A stretch of 21,046 bases of DNA, taken from Actinomycetes bacterium. Its GTDB lineage: Bacteria; Actinomycetota; Actinomycetes; Mycobacteriales; Micromonosporaceae. Below, piece after piece: positions 13,772 to 20,243 of the stretch (its first letter is position 1; each line of letters begins with the position of its first letter). The stretch covers positions 1-21,046 of the forward strand of contig JAEZGP010000287.1 in assembly GCA_023437285.1 (NCBI GenBank). The letters are read 5' to 3'. The notes under the pieces were generated by a model. It saw nothing but the letters and a program-made list of their open reading frames with translations, searched no databases and was not told the DNA's origin. The position numbers were made by a program, and so were the translations under genes.

Positions 13772-14458
13772 ATGACTCAGTCCACAACCGGGTCGGCCAG
13801 GCGCGGTAGGCCGCGACGGGGCCCAGATCCTGAGCGTTTCCGGGAGATCGTGGACGCGGCTGCGAGTGTCTTTCTGGAAAAGGGCTACAGCGCGACGAGC
13901 ATCCAGGACATCTCCGACCGCGTCGGGATCCTGAAGGGCAGCCTTTACCACTATGTACGGTCCAAGGAGGACTTCCTCTTCCGCATCATCAAGGATGTGT
14001 ACGACGAGGCCATCGGCGATATTCGCAAGGTCTCCGAGCTTGAGGGCGGCTGGCTGGAGCGGATGGCCGCGTTCGTCCGGGCCCACGTCCTCTTCGCGGC
14101 GAATCACCTCACGGCCTACACGATCCAACTCCGCGAGTTCGAGCAACTGAGCCCTGAGCGTCAGGAGGAGATCCGCAAGGGCGGCGAGACCTATGTCGAA
14201 TCCCTGCAGGCGATCCTCGAGGACGGTCAGGCCGAGGGAATGGTGGATGCCTCTCTCGATGCCCGCCTGGCAAGCGTCATCATCACCGGTGAACTCAACT
14301 CGATGCCCCGTTGGTACTCGCCGCGCGGTCCCCTGTCGCCGGAGCAGTTGGCCGATGTCTATGTGGGCATGATCTTGTGCTCCGTGGCCTCGGACAAAGC
14401 CATGAAGGAGGCCGGTGGACCCGAACGGCTGCGGAGCCGCTTTCAGTCGGCCGGCTGA
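13772..14458 (+). CDS. TetR-family transcriptional regulator (KstR2-like)
   Basis: A 228-residue TetR repressor. A basic N-terminal arm (SARRGRPRRGPDPERF) precedes the three-helix DNA-binding domain: VFLEKGYSATSIQDISDRVGILKGSLYHYVRSKEDFLF, residues about 34-70. The VGILKGSLYHY recognition segment is typical of the AcrR/KstR2-type branch whose members often sense acyl-CoA. The remaining all-helical domain would bind the inducer. ATG 13772 has GGGAGA eight bases upstream. It sits between operator-bearing promoters and is the only TetR gene in the window, so it is the natural candidate to bind the four 14-bp repeats. Its own immediate upstream region has no copy, but it could be co-transcribed from the operator-controlled SnoaL promoter, which would make it autoregulated. 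Confidence 0.93.
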   Translation: MTQSTTGSARRGRPRRGPDPERFREIVDAAASVFLEKGYSATSIQDISDRVGILKGSLYHYVRSKEDFLFRIIKDVYDEAIGDIRKVSELEGGWLERMAAFVRAHVLFAANHLTAYTIQLREFEQLSPERQEEIRKGGETYVESLQAILEDGQAEGMVDASLDARLASVIITGELNSMPRWYSPRGPLSPEQLADVYVGMILCSVASDKAMKEAGGPERLRSRFQSAG

Positions 14459-14507
14459 TTTCATCCTGGTGTCCGGCGGCTGATTTCCGTCGGTTTCCCC
14501 ATCGAGC

Positions 14508-14536
14508 TTGGCAGGGCGCGGGTTTGCCACTATAGT
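14508..14536 (+). promoter_or_regulatory. Promoter of the P450-MBL operon
   Basis: TTGGCA (14508-14513) and TATAGT (14531-14536) are 17 bases apart, a good housekeeping-sigma promoter for a high-GC genome. Initiation is expected near 14543, immediately before the perfect operator at 14544-14557, so bound repressor would block the start site. Confidence 0.75.
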
Positions 14537-14543
14537 TTTGCCT

Positions 14544-14557
14544 ACCAAGCGGTTGGT
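14544..14557. promoter_or_regulatory. 14-bp inverted-repeat operator, copy 3
   Basis: ACCAA-GCGG-TTGGT: perfect 5-bp arms. It lies at the predicted +1 of the P450 promoter. With copies at 4355, 4418 and 13118 it links the P450 to the electron-transfer operon and the beta-oxidation operon. Confidence 0.78.
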
Positions 14558-14579
14558 GGAACGGAGCCTGGTGATCACC

Positions 14580-15815
14580 ATGACCCAGACGAAGGTCGAA
14601 CTCGACGACGACATGCTGGGTGGGGAGCGTCTCGCGAACCCCTACCCGTACTTCGCGCGGATGCTCGAGCACGACCCGGTGCACTGGAACGAGCGGTTCC
14701 GCGCGTGGTTCGTGCACAAGCACGAAGACGTGCTCTGGGCCCTGCGCCACCCGGCCTTCTCCTCCGACCGGGTTCGCCCCGTCTACGAGAAGCACCTCAG
14801 CCCCCAGCGACGCGCCGAGCGTCAGCCGACCTTCGACGTGCTGCGGCACTGGATGGTCTTCCTCGACCCGCCGGAGCACACCCGCCTGCGCAAGATGGTG
14901 ATGCCTGCCTTCAGCCCCAAGGCCGTGGCCCGGATGCGGCCGCGGGTCGAGCAGGTGGTGCAGGACACCCTCGCCCAGCTTGAGGGACGGCGATCGTTCG
15001 ACTTCATCAGCGACTTCGCCTACCCCATCCCGGCGATCGTCGTCGCGGAGCTGATCGGGGTGCCCGCCGAGGACCGTGACAAGTTCAAGAAGTGGTCCGA
15101 CGACATCCTGACCCTGGTGTTCGGCGCCGAGGGCCAGGCCGACCGCCGCGAGCTGGCCCAGCAGGGCCTGATCGAGTTGACCGACTACCTGCGGGCACTC
15201 ATCGCCGAGATCCGCAAGGCTCCCGGACACGACATCATCTCCAGCCTGATCCAGGCTCACGAGGTCGAACCGCCCCTCACCGACGACGAGATCGTCGCCA
15301 CCTGCGCCCTGCTGGTGTTCGGCGGTCACGAGACGACGACCAACCTCATCGCCAACGGCACCCGCCAGCTGCTCCTGCACCCCGACCAGTGGGAGCTGCT
15401 GCGCCGCAAGCCCGAGCTCATCGGGTCGGCCGTGGAAGAACTGCTGCGCTTCGACGGGCCCTCCCGGCTCGAAGCGCGCCTCCTGGTGGAGGACGTTGAA
15501 CTGCGCGGCAAGACGTTGCGCGCCGGCGACAACGTCTTCCTTGTGCAGAGCGCGGCCAACCGGGATCCCGAGGTTTTCACCGACCCGGACACGCTCGACA
15601 TCACCCGGCAGAAGAACACCCACGTCGGATTCGGCTTCGGCGTCCACCACTGCCTGGGCAACTTCCTGGCCCGGCTGGAGGCCACCGTCGCGATCGCCGC
15701 CGTCATCGAAGCCATGCCCGACCTCGCGCTTGACGGCCCCGAGACGTGGCACCCCACGATGATGAGCCGGGGCATGAAGACGATGCCCGTCAAGCGCACC
15801 GGGGCGGCCACGTGA
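14580..15815 (+). CDS. Cytochrome P450 (class I, soluble)
   Basis: A 411-residue bacterial P450. The I-helix oxygen-activation motif is GGHETT (248-253), the K-helix ExxR is E287-LL-R290, and the heme loop FGFGVHHCLG places the thiolate ligand at C358. The ERLANPYPYFARMLEHDPVHW opening and PEHTRLRKMVMPAFSP (C-helix region) are typical of soluble actinobacterial enzymes. It needs an external electron supply; the ferredoxin and reductase at 2365-3783 fit. ATG 14580 is preferred, with GGTGA five bases upstream; GTG 14571 would add three residues. Its stop overlaps the following gene. The likely role is hydroxylation or oxidation of the pathway substrate, possibly creating the carboxylate or hydroxyl that the CoA ligase and dehydrogenases then use; the substrate is unknown. 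Confidence 0.94.
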   Translation: MTQTKVELDDDMLGGERLANPYPYFARMLEHDPVHWNERFRAWFVHKHEDVLWALRHPAFSSDRVRPVYEKHLSPQRRAERQPTFDVLRHWMVFLDPPEHTRLRKMVMPAFSPKAVARMRPRVEQVVQDTLAQLEGRRSFDFISDFAYPIPAIVVAELIGVPAEDRDKFKKWSDDILTLVFGAEGQADRRELAQQGLIELTDYLRALIAEIRKAPGHDIISSLIQAHEVEPPLTDDEIVATCALLVFGGHETTTNLIANGTRQLLLHPDQWELLRRKPELIGSAVEELLRFDGPSRLEARLLVEDVELRGKTLRAGDNVFLVQSAANRDPEVFTDPDTLDITRQKNTHVGFGFGVHHCLGNFLARLEATVAIAAVIEAMPDLALDGPETWHPTMMSRGMKTMPVKRTGAAT

Positions 15816-16861
15816 CCACGGCGGCGATGCGGGTCGAGCCCGACGACGTCACCTCGGACTGGACGCGTCCCGGTGTGTTCGAGGTGGCCGCCGGGGTGTA
15901 TCGAATCCCGCTGCCGTTACCGCAAGACGGCCTACGCTCAGTGAACGTGTACGCCCTGGCCAGCGACGACGGCCTTGTGTTGATCGATTCGGGCTGGGCC
16001 ATCACGGAGGCCAGACAAGCGTTGGACGCGGCCCTGGCCGCCCTGGGTGCGGGTGTCGGGGACGTACGCCGGTTTCTCGTGACGCACCTGCACCGCGACC
16101 ATTACGCGATGGCTGTGGCCGTCCGGCGCGAGTTCGGCACGACGGTGAGCCTCGGCGAGGGCGAGGAGCCGGCTGTCCGCGTGCTGTCCGCTCCCGGTCA
16201 CCGGCCGATGTCCGAGCACTGGCAGTCGCTGATCCGATGCGGCGCGGGCGAGATCGTCGAGGCGCTGCGCCCTCGGGCCGACCTGATGGCGCATGATCCG
16301 GCGGACTGGGCGGCGCCGGACGATTGGCTGGCCGGGGGGAAGGACGTCGTCCTACCGACCCGGACACTTCAGGTGGTGGCGACCCCTGGGCATACCCGCG
16401 GGCATGTCGTCTTCGTCGACGGCGACGCGCAGTTGATGTTCGCTGGTGACCATGTTCTGCCCAGCATCACGCCGTCCATCGGCTTCGAGGCGGTGGCAGC
16501 GCAGCTGCCGCTGGGGGATTACCTGGACTCGTTGCGGCTGGTCCGGTCGCTGCCCGACCAGCGGCTGCTGCCGGCGCACGGCCCGGTCAGTCCCAGTGTG
16601 CACGCTCGTGTCGACGAACTCCTGCACCATCACGCCCAGCGACTGGACCACGGGTGGCGCGTCGTGCGGGACGCGATGACGGCGTACGAGGTGGCGCGGC
16701 AGCTGACCTGGACCAGGCGCGAACGTGCCTTCGCCGACCTCGACCCGTTCAACCAGATGCTCGCCGTCGGCGAAACGGCCGCCCACCTCGACCTGCTGGT
16801 GGCGCAGGGCCGGTTGACGGCCACCGACGCCGAGGGAGTGCGCTACTACCACCCTGCGTGA
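15812..16861 (+). CDS. Metallo-beta-lactamase-fold hydrolase
   Basis: A 349-residue MBL-fold enzyme with a full binuclear metal site: H92-L-H94-R-D96-H97 (THLHRDHY), H194 (GHTRGH), D213 (FAGDH) and H256 (PAHGP). A C-terminal helical region (about 260-349, HARVDELLHHHAQRLDHGW..) resembles the winged-helix-like tail of LACTB2/glyoxalase-II-type hydrolases. Hydrolysis of a thioester, lactone or ester is plausible in this context but not shown. GTG 15812 overlaps the P450 stop (GTGA), fixing the start and indicating co-translation. Leu36 is encoded by TTA (15917-15919), a rare codon in such genomes. The gene ends the island; 240 bases follow before the convergent rubrerythrin-like gene. Confidence 0.9.
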   Translation: MTTAAMRVEPDDVTSDWTRPGVFEVAAGVYRIPLPLPQDGLRSVNVYALASDDGLVLIDSGWAITEARQALDAALAALGAGVGDVRRFLVTHLHRDHYAMAVAVRREFGTTVSLGEGEEPAVRVLSAPGHRPMSEHWQSLIRCGAGEIVEALRPRADLMAHDPADWAAPDDWLAGGKDVVLPTRTLQVVATPGHTRGHVVFVDGDAQLMFAGDHVLPSITPSIGFEAVAAQLPLGDYLDSLRLVRSLPDQRLLPAHGPVSPSVHARVDELLHHHAQRLDHGWRVVRDAMTAYEVARQLTWTRRERAFADLDPFNQMLAVGETAAHLDLLVAQGRLTATDAEGVRYYHPA

Positions 16862-17101
16862 CCGTTTCAGTCTTGTCGACTCGAACCGGCCAGGCAGGGT
16901 CTTTGGTCCTGATGTGCGGGACGGTCGTCAGGCGGCCGGCCGCAGCTGCCCCGCCAGCAGGTCGTTGCTCACAGAGGCCTGATGACGGCACCGTCGGCGG
17001 TCAGGACGTCAACCTGTTCGCCGCCATCGTCTACCGGGTAACCGGAGATCCGGCACACCCACATCGTCGTCAGCTGCGGTGCCCGCTCGGAAGCGACTGG
17101 T
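16862..17101. other. Intergenic stretch between convergent genes
   Basis: This 240-base gap contains a 12-bp palindrome GCGGCCGGCCGC (16932-16943) running into GCAGCTGC (16942-16949). I see no gene, no clear terminator hairpin and no copy of the 14-bp operator here. Confidence 0.5.
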
Positions 17102-18031
17102 TCAGGCGGCGGCCTGGAAGGCGCGGGCGTGCCCCAGCTCGTCGTTGGCGATATCCATGAAGAGCGTGGCCGCCGCGAAGTCGCCGCGTTGGAAGGCCGC
17201 CCGGGCGTAGCCGGGGTACATGACCGTCGTCTCGTTCAGCTCGCCCCGGGCACTGCTCAAGAGGTTGGCCCGGGTGGAGCCGACCAGGCCGGCAAGATTC
17301 GCCTCGGCCGCGAAGTGTTCGAGGCGTTCGGTGGCGGCGGCGTTGCGGAACAGCGTGGCCAGCCGGGTCTGTCCGGACCGTTGCGCGTGCTCGGCGTAGA
17401 GGGAGTACTTCACGTGGGCGAAGCCCTCGCCGTGCATGGCGGTGAGCAGGTTGGCCCGGGTCGCCCGGCCGGCACACGCCGCCCGGTGCGGCCCTACCGT
17501 CACGGGGGTGGGCGCCTCACCGACCGGAACGACCGTGCCTGAGCCGGGGTTGGTCACAGCCGCCAGCGCCTGGCGGTACCACTGCGCGTGCTGGGCCTCG
17601 TCGCGGGCGATCTCGGAGAACTGGGCGGCGACCGTACGGCAGCCGTCGGCGATGGCCTGCCTGGCGAAGCTTGGGTACATGGTGGTCGCCTCGTAGGTCT
17701 CGCCGTCGATCGAGTCCCGTAGGTTCATCTCATCGGTGCCGACCAGCCCGTACAGGCGCGCCTGCCGCGCGAAGTGGTCATAGCGCTCATCATGGGCGGC
17801 GGTGGTGAACAGTCTTGCCGGCGCCGGCTGGCCCGTGCGCGTGGCAGCCGCGGCGAACGTCTCATACTTCAGATACGCGAAGGCCTCACCGTGCATCGCT
17901 GCCAGCAGGTCGTCCCGGGTGGACGAACCCTTCGCGGTCGAATCGTCGGCCGCGGCGCTGGCAGGCGCGGCGCCCCACACTCCCGCGAGGGCGAGCACGG
18001 CGGCGGTGACCGAATGAGCAAGGGCTTTCAT
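17102..18031 (-). CDS. Secreted tandem rubrerythrin-like (ferritin-superfamily) protein
   Basis: A 309-residue protein. Residues 1-26 form a signal peptide (MKALAHS, a hydrophobic stretch, then APASA-AA), so it should be exported. The mature part is two copies of a four-helix ferritin-like domain with rubrerythrin-style ligands. Copy 1 has E49, E82-x3-H86, E111-x2-E114 and E145-x2-H148; copy 2 has E202, E235-x3-H239, E264-x2-E267 and E298-x2-H301. Every ligand is offset by exactly 153 residues, so the duplication has no insertions or deletions between ligands. No rubredoxin domain is present. A diiron oxidase, peroxidase or iron-binding role outside the membrane is plausible. C131 and C186 are the only obvious cysteines. 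ATG 18031 has GGGAGGG upstream; an upstream in-frame extension to 18103 would bury the signal peptide. Confidence 0.82.
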   Translation of the reverse strand: MKALAHSVTAAVLALAGVWGAAPASAAADDSTAKGSSTRDDLLAAMHGEAFAYLKYETFAAAATRTGQPAPARLFTTAAHDERYDHFARQARLYGLVGTDEMNLRDSIDGETYEATTMYPSFARQAIADGCRTVAAQFSEIARDEAQHAQWYRQALAAVTNPGSGTVVPVGEAPTPVTVGPHRAACAGRATRANLLTAMHGEGFAHVKYSLYAEHAQRSGQTRLATLFRNAAATERLEHFAAEANLAGLVGSTRANLLSSARGELNETTVMYPGYARAAFQRGDFAAATLFMDIANDELGHARAFQAAA

Positions 18032-18059
18032 GGACGGCCCTCCCTGAAGAACGCGATCT

Positions 18060-18082
18060 TTCCATGGAAGGAACGAGCGTTC
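18060..18082. promoter_or_regulatory. Two adjacent palindromes upstream of the rubrerythrin-like gene
   Basis: TTCCATGGAA (18060-18069, perfect) is followed one base later by GAACGAGCGTTC (18071-18082, 5-bp arms GAACG/CGTTC). They lie 29-51 bases upstream of the ATG at 18031, an operator-like position. The second fits the core GAAC-N4-GTTC of Gram-positive LexA boxes, but its flanking bases do not complete the CGAAC/GTTCG form. Confidence 0.45.
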
Positions 18083-18221
18083 TCGGGATCTGTAACGGCC
18101 CACGCGGGCAGGTGCCGCCGTACGCCGCAGTCGTCGATGCCCCGACCACCACCGAAGCTAATGCGTCAGGCCCCAAGACGGCTCACGCCTCTGATCCGTA
18201 CTGGCATGACGAACCGAGTTC

Positions 18222-18914
18222 CTAGCCGACGCGGTCCCGGCTGCGCCAGAAGCCGCCGGTAGGCCCGTCGTCCGGCAAGGTGGCGAGCCAGAGCGGCGTC
18301 TCGGCCGACATGGGTAGGCCGGCCATGCCATGACCGTCTGCGAGGTCGACATCGAGGATCGGGCAGCACGCGTTGACGAGGATGCCGTCGGCGGCGAGTT
18401 CCTCGGCGAGTACGCGGGTCAGCGCGTTCACCGCCGACTTTGACACGCGGTACGCCGCCACGTCGCGGGGCATGGCGCGCAGGGCGCAGGAGATGTTGAC
18501 GATGCGTCCGTAGCCGCTCTGGCGCATCAGCGGTCTGACGGCCTGGATGAGCCGCCACATCCCGAACAGGTTGGTCTGCAGGGTGCGCTGGACGAGGTCC
18601 AGCGCGACGCTGGCCGCGTCCCGGTCGTCGTCGAGCAGGACGCTGGCGTTGTTGACGAGCACATCACAGCGGCCCAGGCGGTGGTCCAGCCAGGACAGGA
18701 GGCGGGCGACGCTGTCGCTGTCCTCGATGTCGAGCTGTCGCACGGCCACGCGGTCGGCGAGAGTGCCGCCCAGCTGTTCTATGGCCGCGTGCCCGTGCTC
18801 CACTGAGCGACAGGTCAGGACGACCCGCAGCTCCAGTTCGGCCAGGCGGCGTACGAGTTCGAGCCCGAGCCCTCGGGCGGCCCCGGTGACGAGCGCGACC
18901 CGCTGCGTTGCCAA
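18222..18914 (-). CDS. SDR-family oxidoreductase (carbonyl-reductase-like)
   Basis: A 230-residue SDR with cofactor loop TGAARGLG (residues 10-17), VNNAS, catalytic Ser in VNISCALRAM, Y155 and K159 (YRVSK), and an ALTRVLAEELAADGILVNACCP segment as in carbonyl-reductase-like SDRs. It ends TPLWLATLPDDGPTGGFWRSRDRVG, where GPTGGFWR matches the C-terminus pattern of plant/animal carbonyl-reductase relatives. The start is taken as TTG 18914 because GGGAGGTGG lies about ten bases ahead and the TTG directly precedes the first strand; an upstream ATG at 18980 would add 22 low-complexity residues. It has no visible link to the catabolic island: it stands alone on the minus strand 190 bases from its neighbour. 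Confidence 0.85.
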   Translation of the reverse strand: MATQRVALVTGAARGLGLELVRRLAELELRVVLTCRSVEHGHAAIEQLGGTLADRVAVRQLDIEDSDSVARLLSWLDHRLGRCDVLVNNASVLLDDDRDAASVALDLVQRTLQTNLFGMWRLIQAVRPLMRQSGYGRIVNISCALRAMPRDVAAYRVSKSAVNALTRVLAEELAADGILVNACCPILDVDLADGHGMAGLPMSAETPLWLATLPDDGPTGGFWRSRDRVG

Positions 18915-19170
18915 CGCTGTACCACCTCCCGCCGCCGGCCCGGGGCCGTGGGCGATCAATGCCCTGCGACGCGTGATCAATGGCCCGACGACCGTGCCGC
19001 TGCCCGGTCACCGACGGCGACGGGCGGCGTCGCTGGTGGCGGTGAACGGCAGCGGGCGTGGGCCGTCGGCCGGGCGTGACGCGCGTCCTGATCGTCTTTC
19101 GCGGCACTGTCGATCACATGTCCCCGAATGGGGTGACCTCGTCTCCGGCGGTCCTGTCGTCCCATGGACA

Positions 19171-19192
19171 GGGTCCCCGCTTTCGGGGACCC
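19171..19192. repeat. Perfect 9-bp hairpin upstream of LuxR-type gene
   Basis: GGGTCCCCG (19171-19179), loop CTTT (19180-19183), CGGGGACCC (19184-19192). A stable GC stem 132 bases ahead of the TTG start; it could be a factor-independent terminator, a leader structure or a protein-binding dyad. Confidence 0.6.
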
Positions 19193-19226
19193 CAGCCGGA
19201 TTTAGATGCTGCTACGGTCGTTAAAT

Positions 19227-19238
19227 CCAAGATCTTGG
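19227..19238. promoter_or_regulatory. 12-bp palindrome, candidate operator
   Basis: CCAAGATCTTGG is perfectly self-complementary. Its right half is followed by GGTTACC. It shares bases with the right arm TAAATCC of the preceding inverted repeat. Position about 85 bases before the LuxR-type start suits a regulator site. Confidence 0.45.
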
Positions 19239-19323
19239 TTACCGACCGAGCCCGGGCTAGCCGCCTGGCGTGGCGGCCGCGCATTGACGCCGGCCGCTGT
19301 CGCGGGCGGCACGGAGAGCCGGG

Positions 19324-20070
19324 TTGAGTGAGACAGACCGACCAGGGCAACCCACGAGTCCGGGGGTCAACGTGATTCGCATCGACGTTCTTGTCAGCTC
19401 ACCAATCTTCCTTGTCGGGCTCGTCGATACGCTGACCAGAGCCGGCATCCGGGTGGTCGCCGCGAGGACCTCACCCGATGAGGAGCCGTCGTGGCTCGCG
19501 GACGCGGCGCTCATCGACGTCGACGCGCTGGCCGCGCCCGACGATCTGACGCACATCACCCAGGTGGCCAGGTCGACGCCGGTCCTGATGCTCGACAACC
19601 AGGCGGTCCCGGACGCGGCCCGATATCTGCGGGCCGGCGCGTCGGGGGTCATCACCAAGCGCGCCTCCTCCGAGCGGCTCGTCGACGCGTTGTACGCCGT
19701 CATCCGGGGCGTGACGAGCGCCCCCGAGGTGGCCGTGGCACCGCCCGAGACCGAGCCGCCGGCACCGGCCGAGCGCGGCGACTCGTTGAACTGCCGGCTG
19801 TCGGGGCGCGAGATCCAGGTGCTGCGCCAGATCTCGCGGGGCCTCACGCACGGGCAGATCGCGACCCGGCTGGGCATCAGCCCGCACACGGTCGACACGT
19901 ACGTCAAGCGGATCCGGGCGAAGCTCGGCGTGGGCAACAAGGCCGAACTGACCCGGGTGGCGATGGACGGCCTGTTCGGCGGCGACCGCTCGGCGGCGAC
20001 CGAGGTCGACCTGTCCCCGCCGGCACCTGCGGTCCGGTCGTTCGCCCATAGCGCGGCGCCGCGGCTGTGA
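19324..20070 (+). CDS. LuxR-type regulator with degenerate receiver domain
   Basis: A 248-residue NarL/FixJ-like protein. The receiver-like domain spans about residues 18-130 (IRIDVLVSSPIFLVGLVDTL ... TPVLMLDN ... YLRAGASGVITKRASSERLVDAL). The conserved Lys of VITK is kept, but the acidic pair at the end of beta-1 is replaced by Ser25-Ser26; D65 or D67 in ALIDVDAL is the only candidate phospho-acceptor. After a Pro/Glu-rich linker comes a clear LuxR helix-turn-helix (LSGREIQVLRQISRGLTHGQIATRLGISPHTVDTYVKRIRAKL, from ~159). TTG 19324 is used because GGAGAG lies seven bases upstream; GTG 19372 is a credible alternative that would start directly at the first strand. No histidine kinase is adjacent, consistent with a phosphorylation-independent regulator. 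Confidence 0.88.
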   Translation: MSETDRPGQPTSPGVNVIRIDVLVSSPIFLVGLVDTLTRAGIRVVAARTSPDEEPSWLADAALIDVDALAAPDDLTHITQVARSTPVLMLDNQAVPDAARYLRAGASGVITKRASSERLVDALYAVIRGVTSAPEVAVAPPETEPPAPAERGDSLNCRLSGREIQVLRQISRGLTHGQIATRLGISPHTVDTYVKRIRAKLGVGNKAELTRVAMDGLFGGDRSAATEVDLSPPAPAVRSFAHSAAPRL

Positions 20071-20084
20071 CCCACGCGCCGGCC

Positions 20085-20106
20085 GGCCGGTCCCGCTGAC
20101 CGGGCC
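20085..20106 (+). terminator. Possible terminator after the LuxR-type gene
   Basis: GGCCGGT (20085-20091) faces ACCGGGCC (20099-20106) across a 7-base loop, with one extra G in the right arm. It lies 15 bases after the stop and has no T-tract. Confidence 0.4.
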
Positions 20107-20208
20107 GCTGTCGTCCAAGCAGCGCGTCCGGACCGGACCCGCGACCGCGCCTCGCTAGTGGACAGATCGCCGTCATCACCTGTGCTGACCTGGTTCAGCG
20201 TCGTGGTC

Positions 20209-20236
20209 TTGCTGTTCATCAGATAGTCGCTAGCAT
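20209..20236 (+). promoter_or_regulatory. Probable promoter of the SARP gene, leaderless
   Basis: TTGCTG (20209-20214) and TAGCAT (20231-20236) are 16 bases apart. Initiation would fall at 20243-20244, the first base of the ATG, and no ribosome site is present. GCTGA/TCAGC arms (20184-20188, 20195-20199) just upstream form an operator-like dyad. Confidence 0.5.
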
Positions 20237-20243
20237 CCCAGCG

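Larger units (their letters stand above)
18915..19323. other. 409-bp divergent intergenic region rich in inverted repeats
   Basis: No convincing gene is present. Structures seen are CCCC-GAAT-GGGG (19122-19133); a perfect 9-bp hairpin GGGTCCCCG/CGGGGACCC with loop CTTT (19171-19192); GGATTTA (19198-19204) facing TAAATCC (19222-19228); the palindrome CCAAGATCTTGG (19227-19238); and AGCCCGGGCT (19249-19258). The 19198-19240 portion is distinctly AT-richer than its surroundings and probably holds the promoter of the LuxR-type gene. Confidence 0.6.

Noticed and set aside
14295..15752. 485-residue minus-strand open frame opposite TetR and P450
   Set aside because: It crosses two clear plus-strand genes and a promoter/operator region, and shows repetitive Val/Leu/Gly/Asp translation typical of antisense frames.
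16870..16890. GGTTCGAGTC on the minus strand, resembling a tRNA T-loop
   Set aside because: The flanking bases do not form a T-stem, and no acceptor stem, anticodon arm or D-arm can be built around it.
16932..16949. GCGGCCGGCCGC/GCAGCTGC palindromes as a terminator between convergent genes
   Set aside because: They are self-complementary without a loop, and such GC palindromes are common by chance in this composition.
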